Shown here one piece after another: positions 1 to 9,844 of a DNA stretch of 33,553 bases. This DNA is from Pleurocapsa sp. CCALA 161 (lineage in GTDB: Bacteria; Cyanobacteriota; Cyanobacteriia; Cyanobacteriales; Xenococcaceae). The translations under genes and the position numbers were made by a program. The notes under the pieces were generated by a model. It saw only the letters and a program-made list of their open reading frames with translations, searched no databases and had not been told where the DNA came from. Position 1 is the first letter of the stretch. Every line of letters begins with the position of its first letter. The stretch lies in NCBI RefSeq assembly GCF_003003995.1, contig NZ_PVWF01000054.1, positions 1 to 33,553 on the forward strand. The letters run 5' to 3'.

Positions 1-547
1 TACCCCGATTAGAGAAGCAATTAGTCAGTTAAAACGAGAAAAATTAATCGTGTCTAAGCCTAATGGTGGTTTTAAGGTTGCGACTCTGTCTGTTCAAGAC
101 GCAATTCAACTTTATGATTGTCGTATCGCTTTGGAACAGCTTGCTATTGCGGGTGCTTGTGAGCAAATCACTTCTAAACAGCTAAAACAACTAGAAAAAT
201 ATGTGTTGCTAGCAGAAAAGCTCGTAGAGTCAGAGTCTAATAGCTCTAAATCTTTAGAAATAGATTATCAATTTCACCGTTTAATCACCGAAAGTTCTGG
301 TAATCAATGGTTGTTAACTTTGCTGGAACAGGTGTTCGATCAAATGTCGCTGCTCAGAATTCAAACTACAAAACACAATCCTCAAGTATTAGAAATTCGC
401 TTAGAACATCGACAAGTCTATGACGCGATCGCTTTAAAAAAGCCAGATTTAGCTCAAGCAACAATTAAAGAACATTTAATTGCTAGCAAAGCTAGGGTGG
501 TAGAGGAATTAAAGATTATTAACCAGAAGAAGGCTGAAATGACCTAG
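1..547 (+). CDS. GntR-family transcriptional regulator, FCD subfamily (5' truncated by window)
   Basis: Partial gene: the reading frame is open from base 2 and the window edge cuts off the start. The first codons read TPIREAISQLKREKLI, which is the recognition-helix end of a GntR winged helix, followed by the GGFKV wing. The rest is an all-helical FCD effector domain. Its usual metal-binding histidines appear present in FHRLI, EHRQV and KEHLI. FCD-type GntR proteins normally act as dimeric repressors that respond to small organic acids or sugars; the ligand here cannot be read. A GTG at base 50 could be mistaken for a start, but the HTH residues upstream in the same frame show that the real start lies outside the window. 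The target operon is unknown and could be outside the window. Confidence 0.9.
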   Translation, partial: TPIREAISQLKREKLIVSKPNGGFKVATLSVQDAIQLYDCRIALEQLAIAGACEQITSKQLKQLEKYVLLAEKLVESESNSSKSLEIDYQFHRLITESSGNQWLLTLLEQVFDQMSLLRIQTTKHNPQVLEIRLEHRQVYDAIALKKPDLAQATIKEHLIASKARVVEELKIINQKKAEMT

Positions 548-763
548 ATTCAAATAACACTCAATCCTGTTCAAACAATCAGCAACGCCCTCTTTGCAAC
601 TTAATCTCAGCAGTATTACAAGATCTTAATCATTGGGTTTCAGTTTTAGCAATCCTGTTGCATAATGATATACGGCGCTATAGATAGAGGTTGTAAGCAA
701 TGACTAAAAAGTCAAGCGCTAGATATAGTACCATTGATTAAGATCTTCAACTCGACTTCTACA

Positions 764-973
764 ATGAAATTATCTTTTGTTGAACAAGCAGAACAGGCTA
801 GAAATCTTCTGCTGACTGAGCTACAACACCAAGTTCCCATTAGTCTGCAAGAATTAGAACTAAAAAGCGTTGATAACCAGCTATCTCATCGTAGTCTTAA
901 AGAAGCAGCTTGGCGCTTAGTGGAAGAGGGAAAAGCTCAATTCAACTCTACCTGGGACTTGGAAATTTTGTAA
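764..973 (+). CDS. small hypothetical protein (69 aa)
   Basis: A short, mostly helical, soluble protein that I do not recognise. The frame is open from a TTG at 734, but the ATG at 764 (MKLSFVEQAEQARNLLLTEL) is the likelier start because the ten residues before it look like non-coding sequence. The C-terminal half (RSLKEAAWRLVEEGKAQFNSTWDLEIL region) resembles the end of a small winged-helix-like fold, but this is only an impression. It ends 54 bases before dgt on the same strand, so it could share a transcript with it. No signal peptide, membrane segment or cysteine motif is visible. Confidence 0.5.
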   Translation: MKLSFVEQAEQARNLLLTELQHQVPISLQELELKSVDNQLSHRSLKEAAWRLVEEGKAQFNSTWDLEIL

Positions 974-1027
974 ATCTCTGGTGTAATACGGCTAAATAAC
1001 GACTAAAGACGTACTATCTAAACAGGT

Positions 1028-2413
1028 ATGTCTTTTTTATTGTCAATTTTATTAGGCGATCGCTTATCACATATGTCGCAAAGACAACAGAGGCAGCAGA
1101 GACAACATAATCCTTTTGGGAATCAAGGAGATAAACCAGGAGATAATCGTCAATCTTTTCAGGTTGATCGAGATCGCATTCTCTATTCCTCCGCTTTCCG
1201 TCGCCTAGCACAAATTACTCAAGTCTTAACGGCGCAAGAAGGTCATGTATTTCATAATCGTCTAACTCACTCTTTAAAGGTGGCTCAGGTGGCTCGCAGG
1301 TTAGCTGAAAGATTGCTAGCAGAACAGCCAAAGGTAGCCGAGGCTATTGGTGGAGTTGATCCAGATGTTGTTGAGGCTGCCGCTTTGGCTCATGATTTGG
1401 GTCATCCTCCTTTTGGTCATATCGCCGAGGAAGAGTTAGATACTTGTGCCAGACGAGCAGGTTTAGCCGATGGTTTTGAAGGAAACGCCCAATCTTTTCG
1501 GATTTTAACCAGATTGGCAATTCATCGGCTCGATTACTATGGTCTGAATTTAACCAGAGCCACCTTAAATGCGGTCTTAAAATATCCTTGGTTGCGATCG
1601 CCTGATCCTGCTTCTAAAAGACATCGCAAGTACTGTATTTACGATTTAGACTCGGAGACATTTAGCTTCGTCCGCGATCAATCAAATGATCTCCAGTCGA
1701 TTGAAGCGAGCATCATGGATTTTGCTGATGATATTACCTACAGCGTTCACGATCTCGAAGACTTTTACCTGGCTGGTTTAATTCCCCTAGAGCTTTTGGC
1801 AACAGATTGGGATGAACTAGACCGCTTCATTACCGATTGGCTGCGGGTATCTCCTCGTAATCGTGTAGCCAGAGTGGTTCAAGCCAACCCCCATCGCTTT
1901 CAAAATTTTCTTAATGCTACCTATAATCTTAAAGGGCAATATCCTCCAGGCTCGTTTGAGCAGAAAGCTCAGATTAAACGCATTAGCTCACAACTGATTC
2001 AAAACTACGTACAGTCGGTGCAGCTAACCACAGAATATGGCGATCGCGGCTATCTCAAATACAATCGTAATCGAGAAGAAGAGCTAAAGTTTCTGCAACG
2101 GATTGTGTGGTCTTATGTCATTTCTAATCCTCGTTTAGCCACTCAACGATACGGACAAAAAAGAATTATCAAAACCCTGTTTGAAATTTATCTTCAAGCA
2201 ATTAGCGATCGCGATTTGAGCTTTATTCCTGCTCGTTTTGTGCGGGAGTTTCTCGAAATTGAAGCTAACTTAGGAAATTCTGCTGAGTTAAACCGAGAAC
2301 AAACTCGCATGGCAGTAGATATTGTGGCTGGATTAAGCGAAGCAGAAGCTGTAATTCAATATCGCCGTTTGACAGGAATCAGTCAAGGATTGTTTTTAGA
2401 TAGTTGGAATTGA
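1028..2413 (+). CDS. dgt: deoxyguanosinetriphosphate triphosphohydrolase (dGTPase, HD superfamily)
   Basis: Predicted to hydrolyse dGTP (or dNTPs) to the deoxynucleoside and triphosphate, so acting in nucleotide pool control. The HD-domain metal ligands are visible: His81 in NRLTHSLKV, then His122-Asp123 in AALAHDLGHPPFGH, and a later Asp in MDFADDITYSVHD. The segment DRDRILYSSAFRRLAQITQV is the family's nucleotide-binding entry motif. At 461 residues it is close to the length of other dGTPases. Two starts are possible, ATG 1028 and ATG 1073. I prefer 1028 because the extra N-terminal residues LLSILLGDRLS resemble the LL..xRLS opening of homologues. A Gln/Arg-rich stretch (residues 17-27) follows. 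The gene has no obvious partner beyond the small ORF upstream. Confidence 0.93.
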   Translation: MSFLLSILLGDRLSHMSQRQQRQQRQHNPFGNQGDKPGDNRQSFQVDRDRILYSSAFRRLAQITQVLTAQEGHVFHNRLTHSLKVAQVARRLAERLLAEQPKVAEAIGGVDPDVVEAAALAHDLGHPPFGHIAEEELDTCARRAGLADGFEGNAQSFRILTRLAIHRLDYYGLNLTRATLNAVLKYPWLRSPDPASKRHRKYCIYDLDSETFSFVRDQSNDLQSIEASIMDFADDITYSVHDLEDFYLAGLIPLELLATDWDELDRFITDWLRVSPRNRVARVVQANPHRFQNFLNATYNLKGQYPPGSFEQKAQIKRISSQLIQNYVQSVQLTTEYGDRGYLKYNRNREEELKFLQRIVWSYVISNPRLATQRYGQKRIIKTLFEIYLQAISDRDLSFIPARFVREFLEIEANLGNSAELNREQTRMAVDIVAGLSEAEAVIQYRRLTGISQGLFLDSWN

Positions 2414-2545
2414 GATTTTTTTGAATCATTAAATTATTTGCAATGATCAGATCTCTTTAATTAATAGTCTGGTAATATTTTTGTAGCTAAAACTAGAGCT
2501 TTTAGGCAATTTTAAGAGCTAATAGTCAGAAAACATCTAAAAATA

Positions 2546-4780
2546 ATGTCTGATGGATTAATTACGGCACAAAACAGCTTAAATAAAGCGTTGTCAACAG
2601 CGAAGAGCAAGCTCAGTCAGTTTATCTCCAATCCCAACTTTGACAATCAGATTGGTTTGGCTTTTGAGCAACAGTCACAGACTGAAAACTACAGCACATT
2701 TCCCAGTCTCGCTACGCCCTTTGCTAGTACAGTTATTGCTGATTTACCTACCTCTGGGACGAGTAATGATACTAGAAATATTATTAATCAATGGTTAAGC
2801 GCAGATACTCTACCAGAAATTGAAATTGTCTCTAGCGCAGCGATTAATGGCGCACAAGGAGCTTATGCAGCCACAAGCAATCAAATTTACTTATCCCAGG
2901 AATTGTTAATTGAGCATCAGGATGATCCTGATGCAGTAGAGAAGGTTCTTCTAGAAGAATTGGGGCATAGTTTATCGGCGCAAATAAATCCCCAAGATGT
3001 ACCAGGAGATGAAGGGGCAATTTTTAGTCGATTAGTTAATGGCGAAGCGATCCCGCCAGAAGTTTTAGCTACCCTAAAGGCAGAAGAAGATACTGCCAGA
3101 ATTACTCTCGATGGTGAAAATATTCAGATTGAACAGGCTTGCAAGGGCATCAATCCTGCTTTCGATCTAATTGGACTAACGGATTTACGCAACGATCCAA
3201 ATTTCCAAGGTATCGATGGTACTGGCTTCGATGTGGTGGTCATTGATACTGGTTTGGATGCGACTCACCCTTTGTTAGATGATAATTATCGATTCGGTTT
3301 TGATTATGTTAATAGAGATAAAAATCCCGATGATTTAGACGATCATGGTACTCATATATCAGGAATTATTGGAGCAGAGAATGAAGATATTGGAGTTGCT
3401 ACTGATGTAGGGTTAATTGGGTTTAAGGTAGGGGAGGACAAGCTAGATGGAGAAGCGATCGATAATGCCTTACAACGAGTACTTGATGAGGTACGCGATC
3501 CTAATACTACAACTAACATTGTCGCCGTCAATTTGTCTTTAGGAACTGGTTTTTATACCCAGCCAAATCAACCAAATTCTTTTTTTGACGATGAAACTCG
3601 TTTTTTAATTCAAGAATTGGAGTCAGCAGGAGTTGTTGTTGCAGCAGCAGCAGGTAATAACTTTGAAGGGAAGCCAGATAGTAACGGTGATATTTACGAT
3701 GCTTCAGGCAGGCTCATTGAACCTAACCAACGATTAAATATATCTTCCCCTGCAATCTATAGCACAATTTCCGTGGGTGCAGTGTGGCAGGACAATGTCG
3801 CTCCCGATAGTATTCTCAATTATCAAATTCCTGAGACAGATCACATTGCGGCGTTTAGTCAACGTCTAAATTCAGACAACTTTCTGTTTGCTCCTGGCGC
3901 GATAATTACCAGTACTGTTCCCGAACGAGACAACGGCGATCTGTTTGCTGAGTTAAGAGGCACGAGTCAAGCATCACCTCATGTTGCTGGATCAGTTGCT
4001 TTGTTGCAAGAAATTGCTGCTGATTATGATGTCAGGCTGACTCCCGAACAGGTAAGAGATTATCTAATTGATAATGCCGATCTGATTAACGATGGTGATG
4101 ATGAAATAGATACAGTTAAGAATACTAATTTGGACTATCCGCGAATTAATATTTATCAATCGGCGATCGCTTTAAAGGAAGATTTAGAAAATTACGATCT
4201 GTTTGATTCTGTTAGTCAAGACTCAATTAGTGATACTAATACTAATGGCGATCGCACAAGTAGAGTTTCGGTTAACACAGCAGCTACAGAGCAGATTGCT
4301 GAAGATTCTGGTTATCTAATTGATGCGAGCGATCTTAACCTCAATCATTTTATTGCCACCAAAGATGAAACTTGGCAGATTCAGGTTGATGCCAATCAAG
4401 AGTCTACTGACGAGCCATTGTTACGCTTGTTTGAAGCTGACGGGGAAGAGATCGTTGCTGTTAATGTTCATGATGATGCAGCTAAAGATCGAAGTAATTT
4501 ACTAGAAGTGAAGTTAGAAGCGGGTACAGAATACTATTTTGAAATTGATAACTATAGCGAGAATGATCGTTCTTTGATTGCCAGGGTTACTGCATCAGAA
4601 AACCAAGACAATTATACGGTGACAATTGACGATTTGCCATTGGGTCAAATGACAAGTATTGAAGGGCAACCGTTGAGTGATAGTTTAGGCGATCTACCGA
4701 TTTTCCTAACTCAATCTGAGCTAGGATTAGCCTACAATATCGCAACAGAGCAAGACGAGCCAATCAGCCAACTCCTTTAA
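2546..4780 (+). CDS. subtilisin-family (S8) serine protease with cyanobacterial exoprotein N-terminal domain
   Basis: A 744-residue subtilase with a full catalytic set: Asp234 in VVVIDTGLD, His267 in DDHGTHISG, oxyanion Asn371 in AAAAGNNFEG and Ser474 in GTSQASPHVAG (Gln replaces the usual Met after the Ser). Residues about 75-195 form a module with LLEELGHSL and GDEGAIFSRLVNG, which I recognise from large cyanobacterial exoproteins. It looks like a zincin helix that has lost the first His of HExxH, so it is unlikely to be a metalloprotease. Residues about 590-715 resemble a beta-rich pre-peptidase C-terminal (PPC) domain. There is no Sec signal peptide, so type I secretion or an unconventional route is inferred. 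It stands alone in a 132-base upstream gap, and a repeat-rich spacer follows it. Confidence 0.88.
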   Translation: MSDGLITAQNSLNKALSTAKSKLSQFISNPNFDNQIGLAFEQQSQTENYSTFPSLATPFASTVIADLPTSGTSNDTRNIINQWLSADTLPEIEIVSSAAINGAQGAYAATSNQIYLSQELLIEHQDDPDAVEKVLLEELGHSLSAQINPQDVPGDEGAIFSRLVNGEAIPPEVLATLKAEEDTARITLDGENIQIEQACKGINPAFDLIGLTDLRNDPNFQGIDGTGFDVVVIDTGLDATHPLLDDNYRFGFDYVNRDKNPDDLDDHGTHISGIIGAENEDIGVATDVGLIGFKVGEDKLDGEAIDNALQRVLDEVRDPNTTTNIVAVNLSLGTGFYTQPNQPNSFFDDETRFLIQELESAGVVVAAAAGNNFEGKPDSNGDIYDASGRLIEPNQRLNISSPAIYSTISVGAVWQDNVAPDSILNYQIPETDHIAAFSQRLNSDNFLFAPGAIITSTVPERDNGDLFAELRGTSQASPHVAGSVALLQEIAADYDVRLTPEQVRDYLIDNADLINDGDDEIDTVKNTNLDYPRINIYQSAIALKEDLENYDLFDSVSQDSISDTNTNGDRTSRVSVNTAATEQIAEDSGYLIDASDLNLNHFIATKDETWQIQVDANQESTDEPLLRLFEADGEEIVAVNVHDDAAKDRSNLLEVKLEAGTEYYFEIDNYSENDRSLIARVTASENQDNYTVTIDDLPLGQMTSIEGQPLSDSLGDLPIFLTQSELGLAYNIATEQDEPISQLL

Positions 4781-5211
4781 CAAAAGCTATAGTCATTTCC
4801 AATAGCAACCAGTCGATCTTATAACGAAGTAGCAGGTAGCCCTAGAGGATTAGGCGGCTTTTCCTAAAGGATAAGCTTCGCAAATGGGTAAGAAGATTCT
4901 TACGCAAAACGTGACCGTCAAAACGAGCCTTAGCTTATAGCTTTTTAATCGGGTATTTCGGAGGTAGAGGAATGAATCTAGGGTAACCTGAGTTCGGGTT
5001 AAGCAGATTAATTGGTGGAGATAGCTGTAAGCTCTAAGCTAATAGCTTTTGAGATAGTTTGGATGCAACTCTACTATGAAAGAAGAACGGAAAATAGTAT
5101 TTTTTAAATACCTTCAAAATAAGGATTTGAGCTAATCCCGAACTCAGGTTAGGGTATTAAAGTTAGGTAAACCAGCGATCGCTCACAAATTAAAATAATT
5201 TTAAATTAATC
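4781..5211. other. 431-base spacer, repeat-rich, no gene
   Basis: No convincing ORF on either strand. It begins with a copy of TATAGTCATTT (4788-4798), which recurs at 6432 and inverted at 6482. Next come 4835-4880, which look like a degenerate dispersed repeat (CCTAGAGGATTAGG, then CCTAAAGGATAAGCTTCG), and a MITE-like element at 4984-5151. A HIP1 site lies at about 5176. The spacer separates two convergent genes, so promoters are not expected for either. Confidence 0.6.
4984..5151. mobile_element. MITE-like element, 168 bp, 15-bp perfect terminal inverted repeats
   Basis: The left end TAACCTGAGTTCGGG (4984-4998) is repeated exactly in reverse complement at 5137-5151. Both ends are directly flanked by GGG on the outside (4981-4983 and 5152-5154), which may be a 3-bp target duplication. 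The interior has no ORF and no transposase piece that I could recognise. It also contains a short echo, AGCTCTAAGCTAATAGCTTT. The pattern fits a non-autonomous element moved by a transposase encoded elsewhere. The IS family cannot be named from this sequence alone. Confidence 0.6.
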
Positions 5212-6270
5212 TCAAGTCCAGTAAAGAATTTTAGCTTGAGGAAAGTTGCTGTTAATTTGTGCTTCAATAAATTCTTGCAGTTCTGCCATTGTATCTTTAG
5301 GGTAGACGTATTTGACTCCACCGAACTTATTCCGTTTTTGACTACGATTTTCTGCCTCAAGATCTAGTTTACTGTTGGGATACCATGTCTTTAAGACTTC
5401 TTTTGATTTAGGCGTAAAACGATGGGTGATTAATTCAAAGGTAAGATCGCAATCAAGATCTAACGTTTGAGTAATCAATTGAAATAAATTAGCATAATGT
5501 TGTTGCCAATTGGCGATCGCCATAATTGGCGCGATCACAATCCCAACAGGATAACCATGCATAGCTAGCTGACGTAATGCCTGTAGTCTTTGCGCTACAG
5601 TGGCTGTCCCTCCTTCCATCGAATGACTTACAGGATCGGCATTTACGCTAATGCGACAGTGAGTATTTCCATTATGGGGCAAATCCAAAAGCTGCTCGAC
5701 ATAAGCAAACTTGCTTACCCAACGCAAATATGCTCTTTTTCTTGTGCCAAAATAACGAATAGATTCGGCTAAACTTCCTGTTAAATGTTCAATTCCTAAA
5801 GGATCTGTATAGCAACTAACTTCATAAGTAATGTCTCGATCTTCTTGTTCATAATTGCTCAAATTTGCCAAAATTTGCGGTAAATTAGCATAAACTTTGA
5901 CTACAGGCGCACCAGATAAGCTACCTGCTAAATAACAATATTGACAGTGTGCAGGACAACCCTGTGCTAAATGAAATTGCCAGTCAGCAGAAGGAGGAAT
6001 TGGCGTTAGTTTGAGTTGGCTTGGTGGTGCATTAACTATGGCTAAAGTATTTTTGGCGATCCCATAGGTTTCTCTTTCATTCTTGCCACGCAAGCCAGTA
6101 AGTCGATTCTGAGATAATTTTGTGACGGGAATATTAAAAGACTTGACTCGCTCAAGAATTTGTTGTCCCCAATTCTCAGCATAGGCAGCAGGGGTTATGA
6201 GTACTTGTTTTGGTAACCACAGTTTAGCCTGACTGGTTTTGACTTGAGGTTGAATAGAGCTAGAAATCAT
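5212..6270 (-). CDS. spore photoproduct lyase-family radical SAM protein
   Basis: A 352-residue radical SAM protein. The cluster motif is CPAHCQYCYL, with cysteines 105, 109 and 112 in the CxxxCxxC spacing that holds the 4Fe-4S cluster. Family members repair the UV lesion spore photoproduct in DNA. The C-terminal part (LTFELITHRFTPKSKEVL, then YPNSKLDLE and KYVYPKD) matches SplB closely as I recall it. Cys153 in VSCYTDPLGIEHLTGSL falls where SplB has its hydrogen-donating Cys (Cys141 in Bacillus), 41 residues after the last cluster Cys compared with 43. So this looks like a catalytically complete lyase, although cyanobacteria form no spores and the true substrate is unknown. The ATG at 6270 fits the alignment. 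The gene is isolated, convergent with the protease, and lies between short inverted repeats. Confidence 0.87.
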   Translation of the reverse strand: MISSSIQPQVKTSQAKLWLPKQVLITPAAYAENWGQQILERVKSFNIPVTKLSQNRLTGLRGKNERETYGIAKNTLAIVNAPPSQLKLTPIPPSADWQFHLAQGCPAHCQYCYLAGSLSGAPVVKVYANLPQILANLSNYEQEDRDITYEVSCYTDPLGIEHLTGSLAESIRYFGTRKRAYLRWVSKFAYVEQLLDLPHNGNTHCRISVNADPVSHSMEGGTATVAQRLQALRQLAMHGYPVGIVIAPIMAIANWQQHYANLFQLITQTLDLDCDLTFELITHRFTPKSKEVLKTWYPNSKLDLEAENRSQKRNKFGGVKYVYPKDTMAELQEFIEAQINSNFPQAKILYWT

Positions 6271-6431
6271 GACAACAATCGGTTTAAGAAAAAAGACTCA
6301 CAATTAGAAGTTAGACATAACAACAACTAATTCGTACCGACTAAAGATAGAGATCTGCTGATTTTTATTGGTTGAGTGATAATTAATTCAATAGCAGCAG
6401 AATTAGTTAAACAACCAATTACATCAACAAC

Positions 6432-6492
6432 TATAGTCATTTCAATTAATCGCCCCTACAAGATCGTATGTTTTTTATTTTAAATGACTATA
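6432..6492. repeat. 61-bp mini inverted-repeat element behind carB
   Basis: TATAGTCATTT (6432-6442) and its exact reverse complement AAATGACTATA (6482-6492) bound a 39-base centre that contains CGCCCCTACAAGATCG. The outermost bases are TA, as in elements that insert at TA. It lies 13 bases beyond the carB stop, so in RNA it could form a hairpin and help end that transcript, but no U-run follows. The same left arm also occurs at 4788-4798, just after the protease gene. Confidence 0.5.
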
Positions 6493-6505
6493 ATTACAGT
6501 CTGTT

Positions 6506-9500
6506 TTAAATATACTCCTGCAAAGCTTTCACCTCTAAAGGCTCAGATTGTAGAGAGCGAATTGCTGCTACGGTAGCTTTTGCCCCTGAGATGGTGGTAA
6601 TAATCGGTAACCGATAGTCTAATGCCATCCTTCTAATTAGTTGAGCATCGGTTTGGGATTCTTCTCCTGTGGGGGTGTTAATAATTAGCTGAATCTGATT
6701 GTTTTTAATTGAATCTACAACATGAGGACGACCTTCGTGTAGCTTAAGAACCAACTCTACATCTTTAATGCCGTTTGAATGGAGGGATTTTTGGGTTCCT
6801 GATGTGGCAACTATTTTAAAGCCAAGGTCGATAAAATCTTGTACCACGGGAACGATCGCAATTTTATCTCGTTCATTCATAGAAACAAATACTGTCCCAG
6901 TTAAAGCTAAATCCACTCCTGCACCAATTTCCGCTTTAGCGAAGGCTTTACCAAAATCGCTATCAATTCCCATTACTTCTCCTGTAGAGCGCATTTCAGG
7001 CCCTAAAAGGGTATCAGTACTAGGAAATTTATTAAAGGGCAACACTGCTTCTTTAACAGCGATATGCTTAGGGATAATTTCTTTAGTTACCCCCAAAGAT
7101 TCTAGGCTTTTGCCAGACATGACTAAAGAGGCGATTTTAGCTAGGGGAACTCCCGTTGCTTTGGAAACAAAAGGAACAGTACGAGAAGCACGAGGATTGG
7201 CTTCAATGATAAATACCTGCTCCCCCTGTACCGCATATTGAATATTCATTAAGCCCACTACTTTAAGTGCTTTGGCTAATTTGGCTGTCCAGTCGCGGAT
7301 AACGGCGATCGCCGATTCAGATAAAGAATTGTAAGGAATAGAACAAGCGGAGTCTCCTGAATGAATACCAGCCTGTTCGATATGTTCCATAATGCCACCG
7401 ATTACTACTGTCCCACTATGGTCGCACAAGGCATCAACATCAACCTCGATCGCATTCTCTAAGAATTGGTCTATTAAAATAGGATGGTCGGGTTCTACCT
7501 GCACAGCATAGGTCATATAGTGTTTGAGGTCGGCATCGGAATAGACAATTTGCATTGCTCGACCGCCTAAAACATAGGAAGGACGCACTACTACTGGATA
7601 GGAAATACGGTTAGCAATCTTGAGCGATTCTTCGTAACTACGAGCTAGACCATTAGGAGGCTGTTTGATATCTAACTCGCGCAATATTTGCTCGAATCTT
7701 TCGCGATCTTCGGCTGCATCAATGGAATCAGGAGATGTTCCCCAGATTTTTGTTTCAGTCACTTGAAATTGTTCTAGATATTCTTGTAGGGGAATCGCTA
7801 ACTTTAAGGGTGTTTGTCCCCCAAACTGGACGATAATTCCTGCGGGGTTTTCCGCTTCGATAATGTTTAATACGTCTTCTTTAGTTAAAGGTTCAAAGTA
7901 AAGGCGATCGCTGGTATCGTAATCGGTGGAAACAGTTTCAGGATTGGAGTTAACCATAATGGTTTCATATCCCGCAGCCGAAAGCGAAAAAGCTGCGTGA
8001 CAACAGCAGTAGTCAAACTCAATCCCCTGTCCAATCCGATTAGGACCACCCCCTAAGATCATCACCTTAGATTTATCTGAAGGTGTAATCTCTGATTCTC
8101 CTTCTTCGTAGGTAGAGTAGTAATAGGGCGTAAAAGCTTCAAATTCGGCAGCGCAGGTATCTACCAGCTTATACACAGGTACAATCCCTAGTTTTTTGCG
8201 ATATGCTCGCACATCATCTTCATTGGTTTTAGTCGCAAAAGCTATCTGGCGATCGCTATATCCCTGTTGTTTAACAAAACGCATCTGTTCGGCAGAGATT
8301 TTTTTAAGCGCATGTCCCTTGAGAAACTTCTCTGTCAGGAGTAATTCCTGCATTTTATCGAGAAACCACATATCGATCGCCGTTAGCTCATGGATTTCTT
8401 CGGGGGTCATACCTAACTTCATACCCTGATAGATACTAAAAACCCGCTCTGGGTTAGGTGTCCGTAAACTAGCGCGTACCTGGGGAATTGAAGGCAATAT
8501 TTCCTGGCGATCGCAACCAAAGCCAGCACGACCAGTTTCTAAAGATCTTAATGCTTTCTGGAACGATTCATTAAAGGTTCTGCCAATTGCCATTGCTTCC
8601 CCCACCGACTTCATTTGGGTGGTTAAGATTGGTTCAGTGCCAGGGAATTTTTCAAAGGCAAAGCGAGGAATCTTGGTAACTACATAGTCAATGGTGGGTT
8701 CAAAAGAAGCAGGGGTTTTCTGGGTAATATCGTTATAAATTTCGTTGAGGCGATAACCCACGGCTAACTTAGCAGCAAATTTGGCAATGGGGAAACCTGT
8801 AGCTTTAGAAGCCAATGCCGAAGAACGAGAGACGCGAGGATTCATCTCAATCACGATCACCTCACCATTAATGGGATTAATCGCAAACTGAATATTAGAC
8901 CCGCCTGTTTCCACGCCGATCTCGCGAATAATCGCTAAAGAATAGTCTCGTAACCGCTGGTATTCCTTATCAGTCAGGGTTTGTGCTGGAGCAACAGTAA
9001 TAGAATCCCCTGTATGTATCCCCATCGGGTCGATATTTTCAATCGAACAGATAATTACGACATTATCTGCCAGATCTCTCATTACTTCTAGTTCGTATTC
9101 TTTCCAACCCAGCAAAGACTTATCTACTAGAATCTGACTAACAGGAGAAGCATCGATCCCTGATGCCGAAATTTTCTCGTATTCTTCTTGGTTGTAAGCA
9201 ATACCGCCTCCTGTACCACCCAAGGTAAAGGCAGGACGAATAATCAAAGGATAGCTACCGATTTCTTTGGCGATCGCTTTAGCTTCCTCTAAATTATTGG
9301 CGATACCTGATGGACACATGGGTACGCCAATTTTCTCCATCGCTTGTTTAAACAACAGACGGTCTTCCGCTTTCTCAATGGCGGGTAACTTTGCCCCAAT
9401 TAGCTCCACACCATACTTTTCTAGCACGCCACTTTTAGCTAGAGACACTGCAATATTTAACGCTGTTTGCCCTCCCATCGTGGGCAATAAGGCATCTGGC

Positions 9501-9745
9501 TTTTCTTTAGCGATTACCTTTTCCACTATTTCGGGAGTTAAAGGTTCAATATAAGTACGGTTAGCCATTTCTGGGTCAGTCATAATCGAAGCAGGATTAG
9601 AATTAACCAGGACTACTTCATATCCTTCTTCTCGCAGCGCTTTACAGGCTTGCGTGCCTGAATAGTCAAATTCACAAGCTTGTCCAATTACAATCGGGCC
9701 TGAACCAAGAAGTAGAATTTTATGGAGATCTTCACGACGGGGCAT
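6506..9745 (-). CDS. carB: carbamoyl-phosphate synthase large subunit
   Basis: Makes carbamoyl phosphate from bicarbonate, ammonia (delivered by CarA) and two ATP, for arginine and pyrimidine synthesis. At 1079 residues it is full length for bacterial CarB. It opens with [20 protein letters not shown], and the second half repeats the same fold with [20 protein letters not shown], the mark of the duplicated carboxyphosphate and carbamoyl-phosphate ATP-grasp halves. [20 protein letters not shown] and its counterpart [20 protein letters not shown] hold the metal-binding Asn/Glu residues. The last 140 residues form the MGS-like allosteric domain ([16 protein letters not shown]). carA is not nearby, which is common in cyanobacteria. 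The 445-base upstream spacer is shared with the divergent kinase gene. Confidence 0.98.
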   Translation of the reverse strand: MPRREDLHKILLLGSGPIVIGQACEFDYSGTQACKALREEGYEVVLVNSNPASIMTDPEMANRTYIEPLTPEIVEKVIAKEKPDALLPTMGGQTALNIAVSLAKSGVLEKYGVELIGAKLPAIEKAEDRLLFKQAMEKIGVPMCPSGIANNLEEAKAIAKEIGSYPLIIRPAFTLGGTGGGIAYNQEEYEKISASGIDASPVSQILVDKSLLGWKEYELEVMRDLADNVVIICSIENIDPMGIHTGDSITVAPAQTLTDKEYQRLRDYSLAIIREIGVETGGSNIQFAINPINGEVIVIEMNPRVSRSSALASKATGFPIAKFAAKLAVGYRLNEIYNDITQKTPASFEPTIDYVVTKIPRFAFEKFPGTEPILTTQMKSVGEAMAIGRTFNESFQKALRSLETGRAGFGCDRQEILPSIPQVRASLRTPNPERVFSIYQGMKLGMTPEEIHELTAIDMWFLDKMQELLLTEKFLKGHALKKISAEQMRFVKQQGYSDRQIAFATKTNEDDVRAYRKKLGIVPVYKLVDTCAAEFEAFTPYYYSTYEEGESEITPSDKSKVMILGGGPNRIGQGIEFDYCCCHAAFSLSAAGYETIMVNSNPETVSTDYDTSDRLYFEPLTKEDVLNIIEAENPAGIIVQFGGQTPLKLAIPLQEYLEQFQVTETKIWGTSPDSIDAAEDRERFEQILRELDIKQPPNGLARSYEESLKIANRISYPVVVRPSYVLGGRAMQIVYSDADLKHYMTYAVQVEPDHPILIDQFLENAIEVDVDALCDHSGTVVIGGIMEHIEQAGIHSGDSACSIPYNSLSESAIAVIRDWTAKLAKALKVVGLMNIQYAVQGEQVFIIEANPRASRTVPFVSKATGVPLAKIASLVMSGKSLESLGVTKEIIPKHIAVKEAVLPFNKFPSTDTLLGPEMRSTGEVMGIDSDFGKAFAKAEIGAGVDLALTGTVFVSMNERDKIAIVPVVQDFIDLGFKIVATSGTQKSLHSNGIKDVELVLKLHEGRPHVVDSIKNNQIQLIINTPTGEESQTDAQLIRRMALDYRLPIITTISGAKATVAAIRSLQSEPLEVKALQEYI

Positions 9746-9844
9746 ATTACTCTGTCTCTTGTCTAACTTATACTGCTAGCGTTTCATTGTATAGTTTCTT
9801 GGCCCGCGAAAACGTATTCCTTTTATCTACATTTAATGACTAGC

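Noticed and set aside
6768-7241. 157-codon frame antisense to carB
   Set aside because: Long antisense frames are common opposite well-conserved genes, and carB is unambiguous.
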